This document shows positions 1 to 5,809 of a stretch of 10,982 nt of DNA, piece by piece. The stretch lies in contig JAWXCJ010000383.1 of NCBI GenBank assembly GCA_034408875.1, forward strand, positions 1 to 10,982. Direction: 5' to 3'. Made by a program: the position numbers and the translations under genes. Numbering within the stretch: position 1 is the first letter of the stretch; the number at the start of each line of letters is the position of its first letter. The DNA is from JANNHK01 sp034408875 (GTDB taxonomy: Bacteria > Actinomycetota > Acidimicrobiia > IMCC26256 > PALSA-610). The notes under the pieces are model-generated. The model was not told the origin of the DNA and did not search any database. It saw nothing but the letters and a program-made list of their open reading frames with translations.

Positions 1-426
1 ACCCGGAATGAGTGTCGGTGCAGGAAGCGTCGGCAGCTCCGGGTCGCCGATGACATCGGCTCCGACGGTGGCGGACGCCGCCTTTTGCAATGTTGTTCCG
101 ACGGCGCGCAAGAGCGTGCCCTGGATGAGCGTGTTGGTGTCCATGCGGACGTTGCCACCGCTGCGCACATTGCCGAAGATGCCGTTGCCGGGATCGCTGA
201 TGATCGACGCGCCGCCGTTCATGCGGAGCGCGACGCCCGTACTGGGCTTGTTGTTCCGGACACCGACAAGGCCGGTGATGGTCGAGTCGATACCGATGTC
301 GACGCCGTTGTTGCCGAAGATGACGTAATCGCTGAGCGGTGGTCCTACCGCTTCAGCCGGAGCTGCGATGACTGCCGTACCGGCAGCGATCGCGACCCCA
401 CAGAGAATTGCAATTGCGCGTCGCAC
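1..426 (-). CDS. Secreted repeat-rich protein, 5' part only (runs off the window)
   Basis: The minus strand is open from a GTG at 426 to the window edge (142 codons, no stop), so the C-terminus is missing. The start is supported by a strong Shine-Dalgarno GGAGG (complement of 436-440), 9 nt upstream. The protein opens with a signal peptide: MRRAI, a hydrophobic run to about residue 22, then an APAEA site that fits signal peptidase I cleavage near residue 26. The mature part is rich in Gly, Asn, Val, Ile and Thr, with short turn-like units (FGNNGVDIG, RMNGGASII, NGIFGNVRSGGNVRMD). This spacing suggests a right-handed parallel beta-helix or similar surface protein. It then shifts to an Ala/Thr stretch and a Pro-rich segment (LPTLPAPTL), perhaps a linker. 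I do not recognise the family. Export is fairly certain; the fold is inference. Confidence 0.72.
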   Translation of the reverse strand, partial: MRRAIAILCGVAIAAGTAVIAAPAEAVGPPLSDYVIFGNNGVDIGIDSTITGLVGVRNNKPSTGVALRMNGGASIISDPGNGIFGNVRSGGNVRMDTNTLIQGTLLRAVGTTLQKAASATVGADVIGDPELPTLPAPTLIPG

Positions 427-505
427 TAACCCGTTCCTCCCACTACGGGCCCATCCATGGGGAACGCCGCGACCGCGTTGTCCTGACACCTGATGTAAGA
501 GCCTC

Positions 506-511
506 TTTATA
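506..511 (-). promoter_or_regulatory. Candidate -10 element for the secreted-protein gene
   Basis: TATAAA on the minus strand is the most AT-rich promoter-like hexamer in the 427-632 gap. Transcription from it would give a leader of roughly 70 nt containing the GGAGG at 436-440. No good -35 hexamer lies 16-19 nt upstream, so this is only a candidate. Confidence 0.3.
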
Positions 512-586
512 GTCCGCACGACCCACGCAACGCGAGTCGAACCACAAATCGTACGGAAATGTTCGCGCGTTGGTGTGGCTTGTGTT

Positions 587-616
587 GCTGATGTTGTCAG
601 CGTGTCGGTGGCCGAC
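587..616. other. Two small tandem hairpins downstream of tRNA-Thr
   Basis: Two perfect short inverted repeats lie almost back to back: GCTGA/TCAGC with a 5-nt loop (587-601), and GTCGG/CCGAC with a 3-nt loop (604-616). On the minus strand they come shortly after the tRNA-Thr 3' end, preceded rather than followed by a T-rich stretch. They are therefore not a canonical intrinsic terminator. They could block 3' exonuclease or act in tRNA 3' processing, or be chance. Confidence 0.25.
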
Positions 617-632
617 GAAAACGGAAAACGAG

Positions 633-705
633 AGCCGGGTGTCGGACTCGAACCGACGACCTGCTGATTACAAATCAGCTGCTCTACCAGCTGAGCTAAC
701 CCGGC
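633..705 (-). tRNA. tRNA-Thr, anticodon UGU
   Basis: The minus strand folds into a full cloverleaf of 73 nt. It has a 7-bp acceptor stem GCCGGGT/ACCCGGC, D arm GCTC-AGCTGGTA-GAGC, anticodon arm GCTGA-TTTGTAA-TCAGC, variable loop AGGTC, T arm GTCGG-TTCGAGT-CCGAC, and discriminator T. The anticodon TGT reads ACA threonine codons by Watson-Crick pairing. No CCA is encoded after the discriminator, so it must be added post-transcriptionally. The 5' end overlaps the end of rlmB by 10 nt, and no promoter is visible between the two. The tRNA is probably cut out of the cysS-rlmB transcript by RNase P or transcribed from a promoter inside rlmB. Confidence 0.97.
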
Positions 706-1457
706 GAGGAAGCGTCCATCGTAGGCCGACGGCGCGCGACCTCGTGGCAGGCAAGGGCCGCAGCCGCGGCGACGTTCAACGACGCAACATGGCCACGCAT
801 CGGGATGCCGACGAGCACATCGCACCGCTCACGTGTAAGTCGCGCGAGCCCGCGTCCTTCGGCGCCGAGCACGATCACGATCGGCTGGTCGGCCAGCGAG
901 AGGTCGAAGAGACTCTGCTCGCCCCGCTCGTCGAGCCCGACGCTCCACACGCCTGCGCGCGCCGCGCGTTCGAGCGCCGCCGGTATTCCGCTGACGGGCG
1001 CGATCGGGAGGTACTCGATGGCCCCGGCCGCGGCCTTGGCGACCACCGGCGTGATCTGCGCGCTCCGATGCCGCGGCAACAGCAGGCCCGTCGCGCCCGC
1101 CGTTTCGGCAGAACGGGCGACCGCGCCGAGGTTCTGCGGGTCGGTGACACCGTCGAGCGCAACGAGGAACGCCCGCGGCGCGGCGAGGAGCGCGTCGAGG
1201 TCAGCCGCCCGAAGAGGTTCCGCAATCGCGACGACCCCTTGGTGGGTCTCGGACTTGGCCAGCGCCGCCAGACGCTCCGGCGGAACCCGCTTCAGCCGCG
1301 GCCCGGCCAGCGCTTCGATCTCGGCCAGGGCGTCGTCGCCGTCCGCGGAACGCGAAACGTGGACCGATCGCACCGCGCGTCGACCGGCCCGGAGGAGTTC
1401 GAGGACGGCATGGAGGCCTTCGACCTGCCCGCCACCGAGCCCACCGCCGTCGCTCAC
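696..1457 (-). CDS. rlmB: 23S rRNA (guanosine-2'-O-)-methyltransferase of the RlmB/TrmH (SPOUT) family
   Basis: The predicted protein of 253 residues transfers a methyl group from S-adenosylmethionine to a ribose 2'-OH in 23S rRNA (G2251 for E. coli RlmB). An N-terminal RNA-binding subdomain (about 10-80, ending SETHQGVVA) precedes the knotted SPOUT domain. All three motifs are present: motif 1 DPQNLGAVARSAE (106-118, with N109, R115, E118), motif 2 IVLGAEGRGL (195-204) and motif 3 IPMRGHVASLNVAAAAAL (218-235). The frame stays open far upstream inside cysS. I chose the GTG at 1457 because it overlaps the cysS stop as GTGA and gives a normal family length. The stop TAG (696-698) lies inside the tRNA-Thr gene. 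The exact target nucleotide is inferred from the family; other TrmH-like rRNA methylases are possible. Confidence 0.9.
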   Translation of the reverse strand: MSDGGGLGGGQVEGLHAVLELLRAGRRAVRSVHVSRSADGDDALAEIEALAGPRLKRVPPERLAALAKSETHQGVVAIAEPLRAADLDALLAAPRAFLVALDGVTDPQNLGAVARSAETAGATGLLLPRHRSAQITPVVAKAAAGAIEYLPIAPVSGIPAALERAARAGVWSVGLDERGEQSLFDLSLADQPIVIVLGAEGRGLARLTRERCDVLVGIPMRGHVASLNVAAAAALACHEVARRRPTMDASSPG

Positions 1458-2821
1458 GGGTCTCGGCGCCAGACCGTCCCGCCCGAGGTGTCCTCGAGCA
1501 CGACACCTCGCTCGCGGAGTTCGTCGCGGATGCGATCGGACTCGGCGAAATCCTTGGCGGCGCGGGCGGCGTCGCGTTGCTCGACGAGCGCCTGGATGTC
1601 GGCGTCGGGCTCGTCGGTCTCGTTGCGCAGTTCGATACCCAGGGCGCGCGTCAATTCCACGACGGTCGCGACCAATTGGGCCGCGTCCGCTCGCTCCTGG
1701 TCGATCGCGGTGTTCGCCTCGCGCACGGTGTCGAAGATGAACGCCAGCGCCGCGGGCGTGTCGAAGTCGTCGTCCATCGCGTCGCGAAACGGCGTCGAGT
1801 CGCCGCTGTCCGCCGGCTCGATTCCGGCGATGCGGGCCCGGCGCACGAGTTGGTCGATGCGGCCGAGCGCCTTGTCGGCGTCGTCCAACTCCTTGGCCGT
1901 GAACTCCATCTGCCGCCGGTAGTGCGTTTGCAACACGAGGAGGCGGAACGCACGCGGGTCCCAACGGTCGAGCAACTCTTCGAGCGTCGTGAAGTTGCCG
2001 AGCGACTTCGACATCTTCTCGCCGTCGACGTTGACCATGCCCGCGTGCAACCAGTGACGCGCGAAGGCATGGCCCGCGCCCGCGGCCTGGGCCAACTCGT
2101 TCTCGTTGTGCGGGAACAACAAGTCGTCTCCGCCGCCGTGGATGTCGAAGCCCTCGCCGAGGATCTCGAGCGACATGGCCGAACACTCGATGTGCCACCC
2201 GGGCCGTCCGCCCCCCCACGGCGAATCCCACTGCGGCTCGCCCGGTTTCGCGGCCTTCCACAGCGCGAAGTCGACCGGGCTGCGCTTGCGTTCGTCAACT
2301 GCGACGCGGTCGCTCCGGCCCGCACTTTCGAGGAGGTCCGCCGGCGTTCGGTGCGACAGCGACCCGTAGTCGGCGAACTTCGCCACCTCGAAATACACGC
2401 CCTGTCCTTCGATCACATACGCGCGCCCGGCCGCGACCAACTCGCCGATCAAGCGCAGCATCTGGTCGATGAACTCCGTCGCGCGCGGTACCGCGTCGGG
2501 CGCGCGCACATTGAGTCGGCGGAGTTGGTTCCAGTACTCGGCTTCGAACTCGCGGGCAAGTTCGGGCTCGGTCGTTCCCCGCTCGGCGGCCCGGGCGATG
2601 ATGCGGTCCTCGACGTCGGTGACGTTGCTTACGAACGTGACCCGGAATCCCCGCCACTCGAGGTAACGGCGAATGGTGTCGAACGCGATTGCGGTGCGTC
2701 CGTGGCCCAGGTGCGGCGAGTCGTACGGCGTAACGCCACACACGTAGATGGACACCGCACCGTCGTGTCGAGGTACGAACTCGACCTTCTCCCGAGCAGC
2801 CGAGTCGTGGATGCGGAGCAC
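1454..2821 (-). CDS. cysS: Cysteinyl-tRNA synthetase
   Basis: This class I aminoacyl-tRNA synthetase charges tRNA-Cys with cysteine using ATP, in the cytoplasm. The 455-residue length fits. Visible features are zinc ligands C28, C213 (HIECSAM), H238 and E242 (PHNENE), a HIGH motif as HLGH (37-40), NVTDVEDRIIARA (66-78), and GEKMSKSLGN with KMSKS at 269-273. The C-terminal anticodon-binding helices end in AKDFAESDRIRDELRERG and DTSGGTVWRR, typical of CysRS. The sequence around C28 (YVCGVTPYD) resembles the paralogue MshC, but MshC lacks this C-terminal domain. The start is GTG at 2821; there is no clear Shine-Dalgarno, but TAGCCT lies 6 nt upstream, suggesting a leaderless mRNA. The stop overlaps rlmB by 4 nt (GTGA), so the two genes are translationally coupled. 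Confidence 0.95.
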   Translation of the reverse strand: MLRIHDSAAREKVEFVPRHDGAVSIYVCGVTPYDSPHLGHGRTAIAFDTIRRYLEWRGFRVTFVSNVTDVEDRIIARAAERGTTEPELAREFEAEYWNQLRRLNVRAPDAVPRATEFIDQMLRLIGELVAAGRAYVIEGQGVYFEVAKFADYGSLSHRTPADLLESAGRSDRVAVDERKRSPVDFALWKAAKPGEPQWDSPWGGGRPGWHIECSAMSLEILGEGFDIHGGGDDLLFPHNENELAQAAGAGHAFARHWLHAGMVNVDGEKMSKSLGNFTTLEELLDRWDPRAFRLLVLQTHYRRQMEFTAKELDDADKALGRIDQLVRRARIAGIEPADSGDSTPFRDAMDDDFDTPAALAFIFDTVREANTAIDQERADAAQLVATVVELTRALGIELRNETDEPDADIQALVEQRDAARAAKDFAESDRIRDELRERGVVLEDTSGGTVWRRDP

Positions 2822-2827
2822 CTGGAG

Positions 2828-2833
2828 AGGCTA
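2828..2833 (-). promoter_or_regulatory. Candidate -10 (TAGCCT) for a leaderless cysS transcript
   Basis: TAGCCT fits the actinobacterial TANNNT -10 pattern and ends 6 nt before the cysS GTG. That places the expected transcription start on the start codon. A recognisable -35 is not seen. The gap to the sigma-factor stop is 55 nt, enough for its own promoter. Confidence 0.4.
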
Positions 2834-2876
2834 CCGAGGGCGGCCCGGCCTCAGGTCGGAATTCGGCAGGCGGGAA

Positions 2877-3344
2877 TCAGCCGGCCAGCGCGGCCGCGAG
2901 ACGCTCGCGGCCCCGCGATGCGAGCGACTTCACCGTGCCCGGCGCGCAGCCCAGCTTCTCGGCGATCTCCGCCTCGGAGAGATCGTCCCAGTACCGGAGC
3001 ACCAGCACGGCGCGCTGGCGGATGGGCAACGCCTTCACGACGTCGTCGAGTTCGGAACGTCCGACCACGGTCTCATCGAACGGAGCCAGCAGCGGCAGAC
3101 GCAAGCGCTCGACCTTGCGGTGACGGTGATACGAACGGCATCGGTTCACGACCGCGACCCGAAGGTACGCGGCGGGCTCGTCGGCGTTGCCCCACGTCGA
3201 GTACATGCGCTGGAACACGTCCTGCGCGACGTCTTCGGCCGCGGCCGCGCTGCCTGTGAGCGCGTTGGCAAGGCGAACGGCCGAGTGCCAATGCGTTCGG
3301 TAGAACGCCTCGAACTCAATGGTCGTCGTCGCGCCGGGCAACAT
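2877..3344 (-). CDS. ECF RNA polymerase sigma factor, SigE family (Streptomyces type)
   Basis: A 155-residue sigma-70-type factor made only of regions 2 and 4, so it should direct RNA polymerase to a specific promoter set. Region 2 spans about 11-76 (EFEAFYRTHW, AAAAEDVAQDVFQRMY, EPAAYLRVAVVNR). Region 4 spans about 105-150 (LPIRQRAVLVLRYW, LSEAEIAEKLGCAPGTVK), with the helix-turn-helix near 123-145. The RQRAVLVLRYW-DDLSEAEIA wording matches the SigE-family group common in Streptomyces and relatives. The ATG at 3344 is the only sensible start, because an in-frame stop lies at 3399-3401. AGG directly abuts it, so the ribosome site is poor. No anti-sigma gene is adjacent: ispF ends 165 nt upstream and cysS begins 55 nt downstream. 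Its regulon is unknown. Confidence 0.88.
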   Translation of the reverse strand: MLPGATTTIEFEAFYRTHWHSAVRLANALTGSAAAAEDVAQDVFQRMYSTWGNADEPAAYLRVAVVNRCRSYHRHRKVERLRLPLLAPFDETVVGRSELDDVVKALPIRQRAVLVLRYWDDLSEAEIAEKLGCAPGTVKSLASRGRERLAAALAG

Positions 3345-3427
3345 CCTGTCGCCAGTCCCATCCCTATCGCGAGTGCGGCCGAACCTGCGCTCAGACGCTC
3401 ATCGCTGCCCCATGAATGAGTGTGATG

Positions 3428-3468
3428 GTACAACTCGGACTCGCTCGCTAGCGAGGGTCGTACAGCTC
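3428..3468. promoter_or_regulatory. Perfect 12-bp palindrome flanked by direct repeats, upstream of the sigma gene
   Basis: CTCGCTAGCGAG (3444-3455) is a perfect palindrome. It is flanked by the near-identical direct repeats GTACAACTC (3428-3436) and GTACAGCTC (3460-3468). It lies in the 165-nt gap between ispF and the sigma-factor gene. It could be an operator for the sigma gene or a hairpin after ispF. There is no T-tract, so a terminator is less likely. Confidence 0.3.
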
Positions 3469-3509
3469 CAAATAGGTGCGATATTCAATGGTTCCGGCGC
3501 CCGGGACCC

Positions 3510-4007
3510 TCAGCCATGGGCCAAGAGCACTACTGCCCACACCGCGATGCCCTCAGCCCGGCCGATCGCGCCGAGGCCTTCGGCCCGCTTCGGTTTCACC
3601 GACATTCCGATGCCCGTGCCCATCGGCTCGCGCGTCACCGCCAGCGCGGCCACGAGGTTGGCGGCCATCGCGTCGATGTGCGGCGCGAGCCGCGGTTCCT
3701 CGGCCGCGATCGCGACGTCGACGTTGTCGACCCACCAGCCCGCCGCCGCGACCCGGTCGGCGACGTCGCGCAACAGCGTGAACGAATCGACATCGCGGTA
3801 CTGATCGTCGGACGCGGGAAAGAGCGTGCCGATGTCGGGCATTCCCGCCGCACCGAGCAGTGCGTCGGCCACCGCGTGAGCAACCGCGTCGCCGTCGGAG
3901 TGACCGGCGAGACGCCGCCCCTCGGCGATCGTGACTCCCCCGAGCACCAGCGGCGGCTCCGCCCCGAACGGATGCACGTCGAACCCCAACCCCACCCGAT
4001 GCCTCAT
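3510..4007 (-). CDS. ispF: 2-C-methyl-D-erythritol 2,4-cyclodiphosphate synthase
   Basis: This is a cytoplasmic MEP-pathway enzyme. It cyclises 4-diphosphocytidyl-2-C-methyl-D-erythritol 2-phosphate with release of CMP, on the way to IPP and DMAPP. The 165-residue length is normal for this trimeric family. Motifs seen are VGLGFDVHPF (5-14, metal ligands D10 and H12), GHSDGDAVAHAVADALLGA (35-53, ligand H44), DIGTLFP (58-64), and near the C-terminus KRAEGLGAIGRAEGIA. The ATG at 4007 overlaps the ispD stop as ATGA, so it is translationally coupled to the gene two steps earlier in the pathway. The intervening kinase IspE is not in this window. All key residues are present and nothing is unusual. 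Confidence 0.97.
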   Translation of the reverse strand: MRHRVGLGFDVHPFGAEPPLVLGGVTIAEGRRLAGHSDGDAVAHAVADALLGAAGMPDIGTLFPASDDQYRDVDSFTLLRDVADRVAAAGWWVDNVDVAIAAEEPRLAPHIDAMAANLVAALAVTREPMGTGIGMSVKPKRAEGLGAIGRAEGIAVWAVVLLAHG

Positions 4008-4642
4008 GTCGCTCCCGAATCGAGGAGGGCTTGGAGCAGTTCGAGATCGGAAGCGACAGTCACCTTCAGGTTCCTCGGTTCGCCCTCGACGACCACGACC
4101 CGGCCGCCCGCCGCCTCGACGAGCGCGGCGTCGTCGGTGCCCGACCCGCCGCCTTGATGGGCGGCGCGCAAGGCCGCGGCCCGGAACGCCTGCGGGGTCT
4201 GCACCACGACAAGATCGTCGCGCGGAACGGTCTCGACCACGTGACCGTCGACGACCCGCTTCACCGTGTCGACGACACCGAGTGCCGGTATGGCTCCGTC
4301 GGCACCGGCGAGTACGGCGCCGATCACCGCCGCGAACAGCGGACGCGAGGCCAGCGGGCGGGCCGCGTCGTGGATGACGATGATGTCGGCGTCGGCGGGC
4401 ACCGCGGCCAACCCGGCGCGAACGGAACCCGACCGCGTGTCGCTGCCGGTGACCGTCGTGACGTCACCGGGCGGATCCCACGGGGCGTCGGGTGCGACGA
4501 CGACCACGACCCCGTCGCACGCTTCGCGCGCGGTTCCGACGGCCCGGTCGAGGATCGTCACCCCGGCGACCCGAACCAGCTGTTTCGGCCCGCCGTAGCG
4601 CGTACCGCTGCCGGCGGCGACGACGATGGCCCAAGTGCTCAC
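4004..4642 (-). CDS. ispD: 2-C-methyl-D-erythritol 4-phosphate cytidylyltransferase
   Basis: This enzyme joins CTP and MEP to give 4-diphosphocytidyl-methylerythritol plus pyrophosphate, an early step of non-mevalonate isoprenoid synthesis. The 212 residues form a single nucleotidyltransferase fold. The N-terminal CTP loop is VVAAGSGTRYGGPKQL (7-22, with R15 and K20). VIHDAARPL (89-97) contributes metal-binding residues. VVDTVKR (123-129), R141 before VVVQTPQAF (145-153) and NLKVT near the C-terminus complete the active site. The start is GTG at 4642, only 15 nt after the PIN/TRAM stop. No clear Shine-Dalgarno is visible in that gap, so read-through translation from the gene upstream may help. 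The stop overlaps ispF by 4 nt. Confidence 0.96.
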   Translation of the reverse strand: MSTWAIVVAAGSGTRYGGPKQLVRVAGVTILDRAVGTAREACDGVVVVVAPDAPWDPPGDVTTVTGSDTRSGSVRAGLAAVPADADIIVIHDAARPLASRPLFAAVIGAVLAGADGAIPALGVVDTVKRVVDGHVVETVPRDDLVVVQTPQAFRAAALRAAHQGGGSGTDDAALVEAAGGRVVVVEGEPRNLKVTVASDLELLQALLDSGAT

Positions 4643-4657
4643 GGCCGCGAGTCTGGC

Positions 4658-5698
4658 CTACGACGAATGGTCGAGCTGCGCAAAGAGCAAGCGGCCCGCG
4701 CTCGTCGGTACGACCGACGTGACCTGGAGCATCACCTCGGGCCCGCCCACGAGCTCGGACCCGCCGTTGACGACGACCATCGACCCGTCGTCGAGGTGGC
4801 CGACCCCTTGGCCGGCTTCTTTGCCGTTGCGGGTCAGCGCGACGCGCACGAAGTCGCCCGCGGCGACACCCGGGGCGAGGTCGAGCGCCAGCTTGCGCAA
4901 GTTGCACGTCGCGACGCCTTGCATCTCCGCATTGCGAACGAGCGGGCCGTCGTTGCTCAGCAACCGCAACTCCAGGCGCTTGGCGAGCGCGATCAGCTTG
5001 GCGTCGACCTCGGCGATCTGTGGCAGCTCGTCGTCGAGGACGTACACCCGCGCCAGGCCGTCGTGGCGGAGTGCGTCGAGCATCTCCAGGCCGCGGCGGG
5101 CCCGGCGGCGGCGGACGTCGTCGGCCGCGTCGGCGAACCCCTGGAGCTCGTCGAGCACGAACCGGGCCACGTAGAGGTCGGATCCGACGATCCCGGCCCG
5201 GACCAGGGGCAGTAGCTGGCCGTCCATCAGCACCGACGTGTCGACCAGCAACCCGTCGCTCGCGTCGTACGCCTGCGCCCGCACGAGCGGGCGGGTCGAC
5301 AGACCCATCATCTCGAGCACCGCGACGCTGCGGTTGCCCAGCACCCGGAACCCCAGCCATCCGGCCACCCAGGTGCAGAGCCCGGCGATCGGGAGGGCCG
5401 CCCGGACCGGCACCAAGAGCGCCAGGGGCACCAGGAGGACCACCGCCACGCCCGCACCGGCCAGCGCCCCGAGGGTGCCGGCCACCACCCGCGCGGGCGG
5501 GACCGCCTCGGCTTTCCGCTCGACGACACCCATGGCCCGGTCCAGGAGCCGCCCCAACACGCCACCGGAGACGTATCCGACGAGACAGCCGAGCATCCCG
5601 GCCACACCCTCCGTGGCAATCGCCAGGTCGCGAGCGGCCCAGAAGCCGGCCGCCGTGCCCAGGACGACCATGAAGAGGCGGACGCCTTCGACGAACAT
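4658..5698 (-). CDS. Membrane-anchored PIN/TRAM-domain protein (YacL-like)
   Basis: A 346-residue protein with three parts. First is a hydrophobic region (about 8-122) with probably four membrane segments near 8-22, 31-49, 72-96 and 100-120. Second is a PIN nuclease domain (about 148-265) with the acidic metal-binding set D153 (LLVDTSVLMDG), E184 (FVLDELQGFAD), D232 and D250 (LLSNDGPL). Third is a C-terminal TRAM domain (about 277-342, GDFVRVALTRNGKEAGQG, HLDDGSMVVV) that likely binds RNA. Bacillus YacL, also next to disA and ispD, has the same layout. A membrane-tethered RNase is plausible, but the biological substrate is not established. The ATG at 5698 follows a GAGGAGG at 5701-5707 with only 2 nt between them. 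No usable in-frame start lies just upstream. It is probably the first gene of the PIN-ispD-ispF operon. Confidence 0.9.
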   Translation of the reverse strand: MFVEGVRLFMVVLGTAAGFWAARDLAIATEGVAGMLGCLVGYVSGGVLGRLLDRAMGVVERKAEAVPPARVVAGTLGALAGAGVAVVLLVPLALLVPVRAALPIAGLCTWVAGWLGFRVLGNRSVAVLEMMGLSTRPLVRAQAYDASDGLLVDTSVLMDGQLLPLVRAGIVGSDLYVARFVLDELQGFADAADDVRRRRARRGLEMLDALRHDGLARVYVLDDELPQIAEVDAKLIALAKRLELRLLSNDGPLVRNAEMQGVATCNLRKLALDLAPGVAAGDFVRVALTRNGKEAGQGVGHLDDGSMVVVNGGSELVGGPEVMLQVTSVVPTSAGRLLFAQLDHSS

Positions 5699-5710
5699 CG
5701 CCTCCTCATC

Positions 5711-5731
5711 GGCCTGATCAAGTCTCAGGCC
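5711..5731 (-). promoter_or_regulatory. 7+7 bp inverted repeat just upstream of the PIN/TRAM ribosome site
   Basis: GGCCTGA (5711-5717) and TCAGGCC (5725-5731) are perfect inverted arms around a 7-nt spacer. In the PIN/TRAM mRNA they would form a hairpin ending 3 nt before the GAGGAGG ribosome-binding stretch (5701-5707). In DNA they could be an operator in the 111-bp divergent gap shared with the crp-like gene. The arms do not resemble the TGTGA/TCACA Crp site. Confidence 0.35.
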
Positions 5732-5779
5732 AGCCCGCGGTCGCGCCGATGGAGACCACGAAGACCCGACCCGGGCGGA

Positions 5780-5785
5780 TAGCCT
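5780..5785 (+). promoter_or_regulatory. Candidate -10 (TAGCCT) of the Crp-family gene
   Basis: TAGCCT fits TANNNT, is identical to the candidate -10 of cysS, and would give a short leader of about 18 nt carrying CAGGA (5797-5801) before the ATG at 5810. A clear -35 is not seen. Confidence 0.3.
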
Positions 5786-5809
5786 CCCGCGACCCACAGG
5801 ACTCCGGAC

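Noticed and set aside
85..429. Plus-strand frames of about 110 codons over the left edge
   Set aside because: The minus strand there encodes a signal peptide with a good ribosome site in front of it. The plus frames look like random translation.
1458..2261. An N-terminal extension of rlmB giving a 521-residue protein
   Set aside because: The extra part is antisense-like Arg-rich sequence within cysS in another frame. The GTG overlapping the cysS stop gives the normal length.
1454..2821. Calling this gene mshC (mycothiol ligase)
   Set aside because: The C-terminal anticodon-binding domain, NVTDVEDRII and neighbouring rlmB all fit cysteinyl-tRNA synthetase.
570..3259. Long plus-strand open frames across rlmB and cysS
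   Set aside because: They are antisense to unmistakable rlmB and cysS, are rich in Arg and low-complexity residues, and contain no domain. They arise from high GC content.
5699..5809. A Crp autoregulatory site in the divergent gap
   Set aside because: No TGTGA/TCACA-type half-sites are present; the only inverted repeat has unrelated arms.
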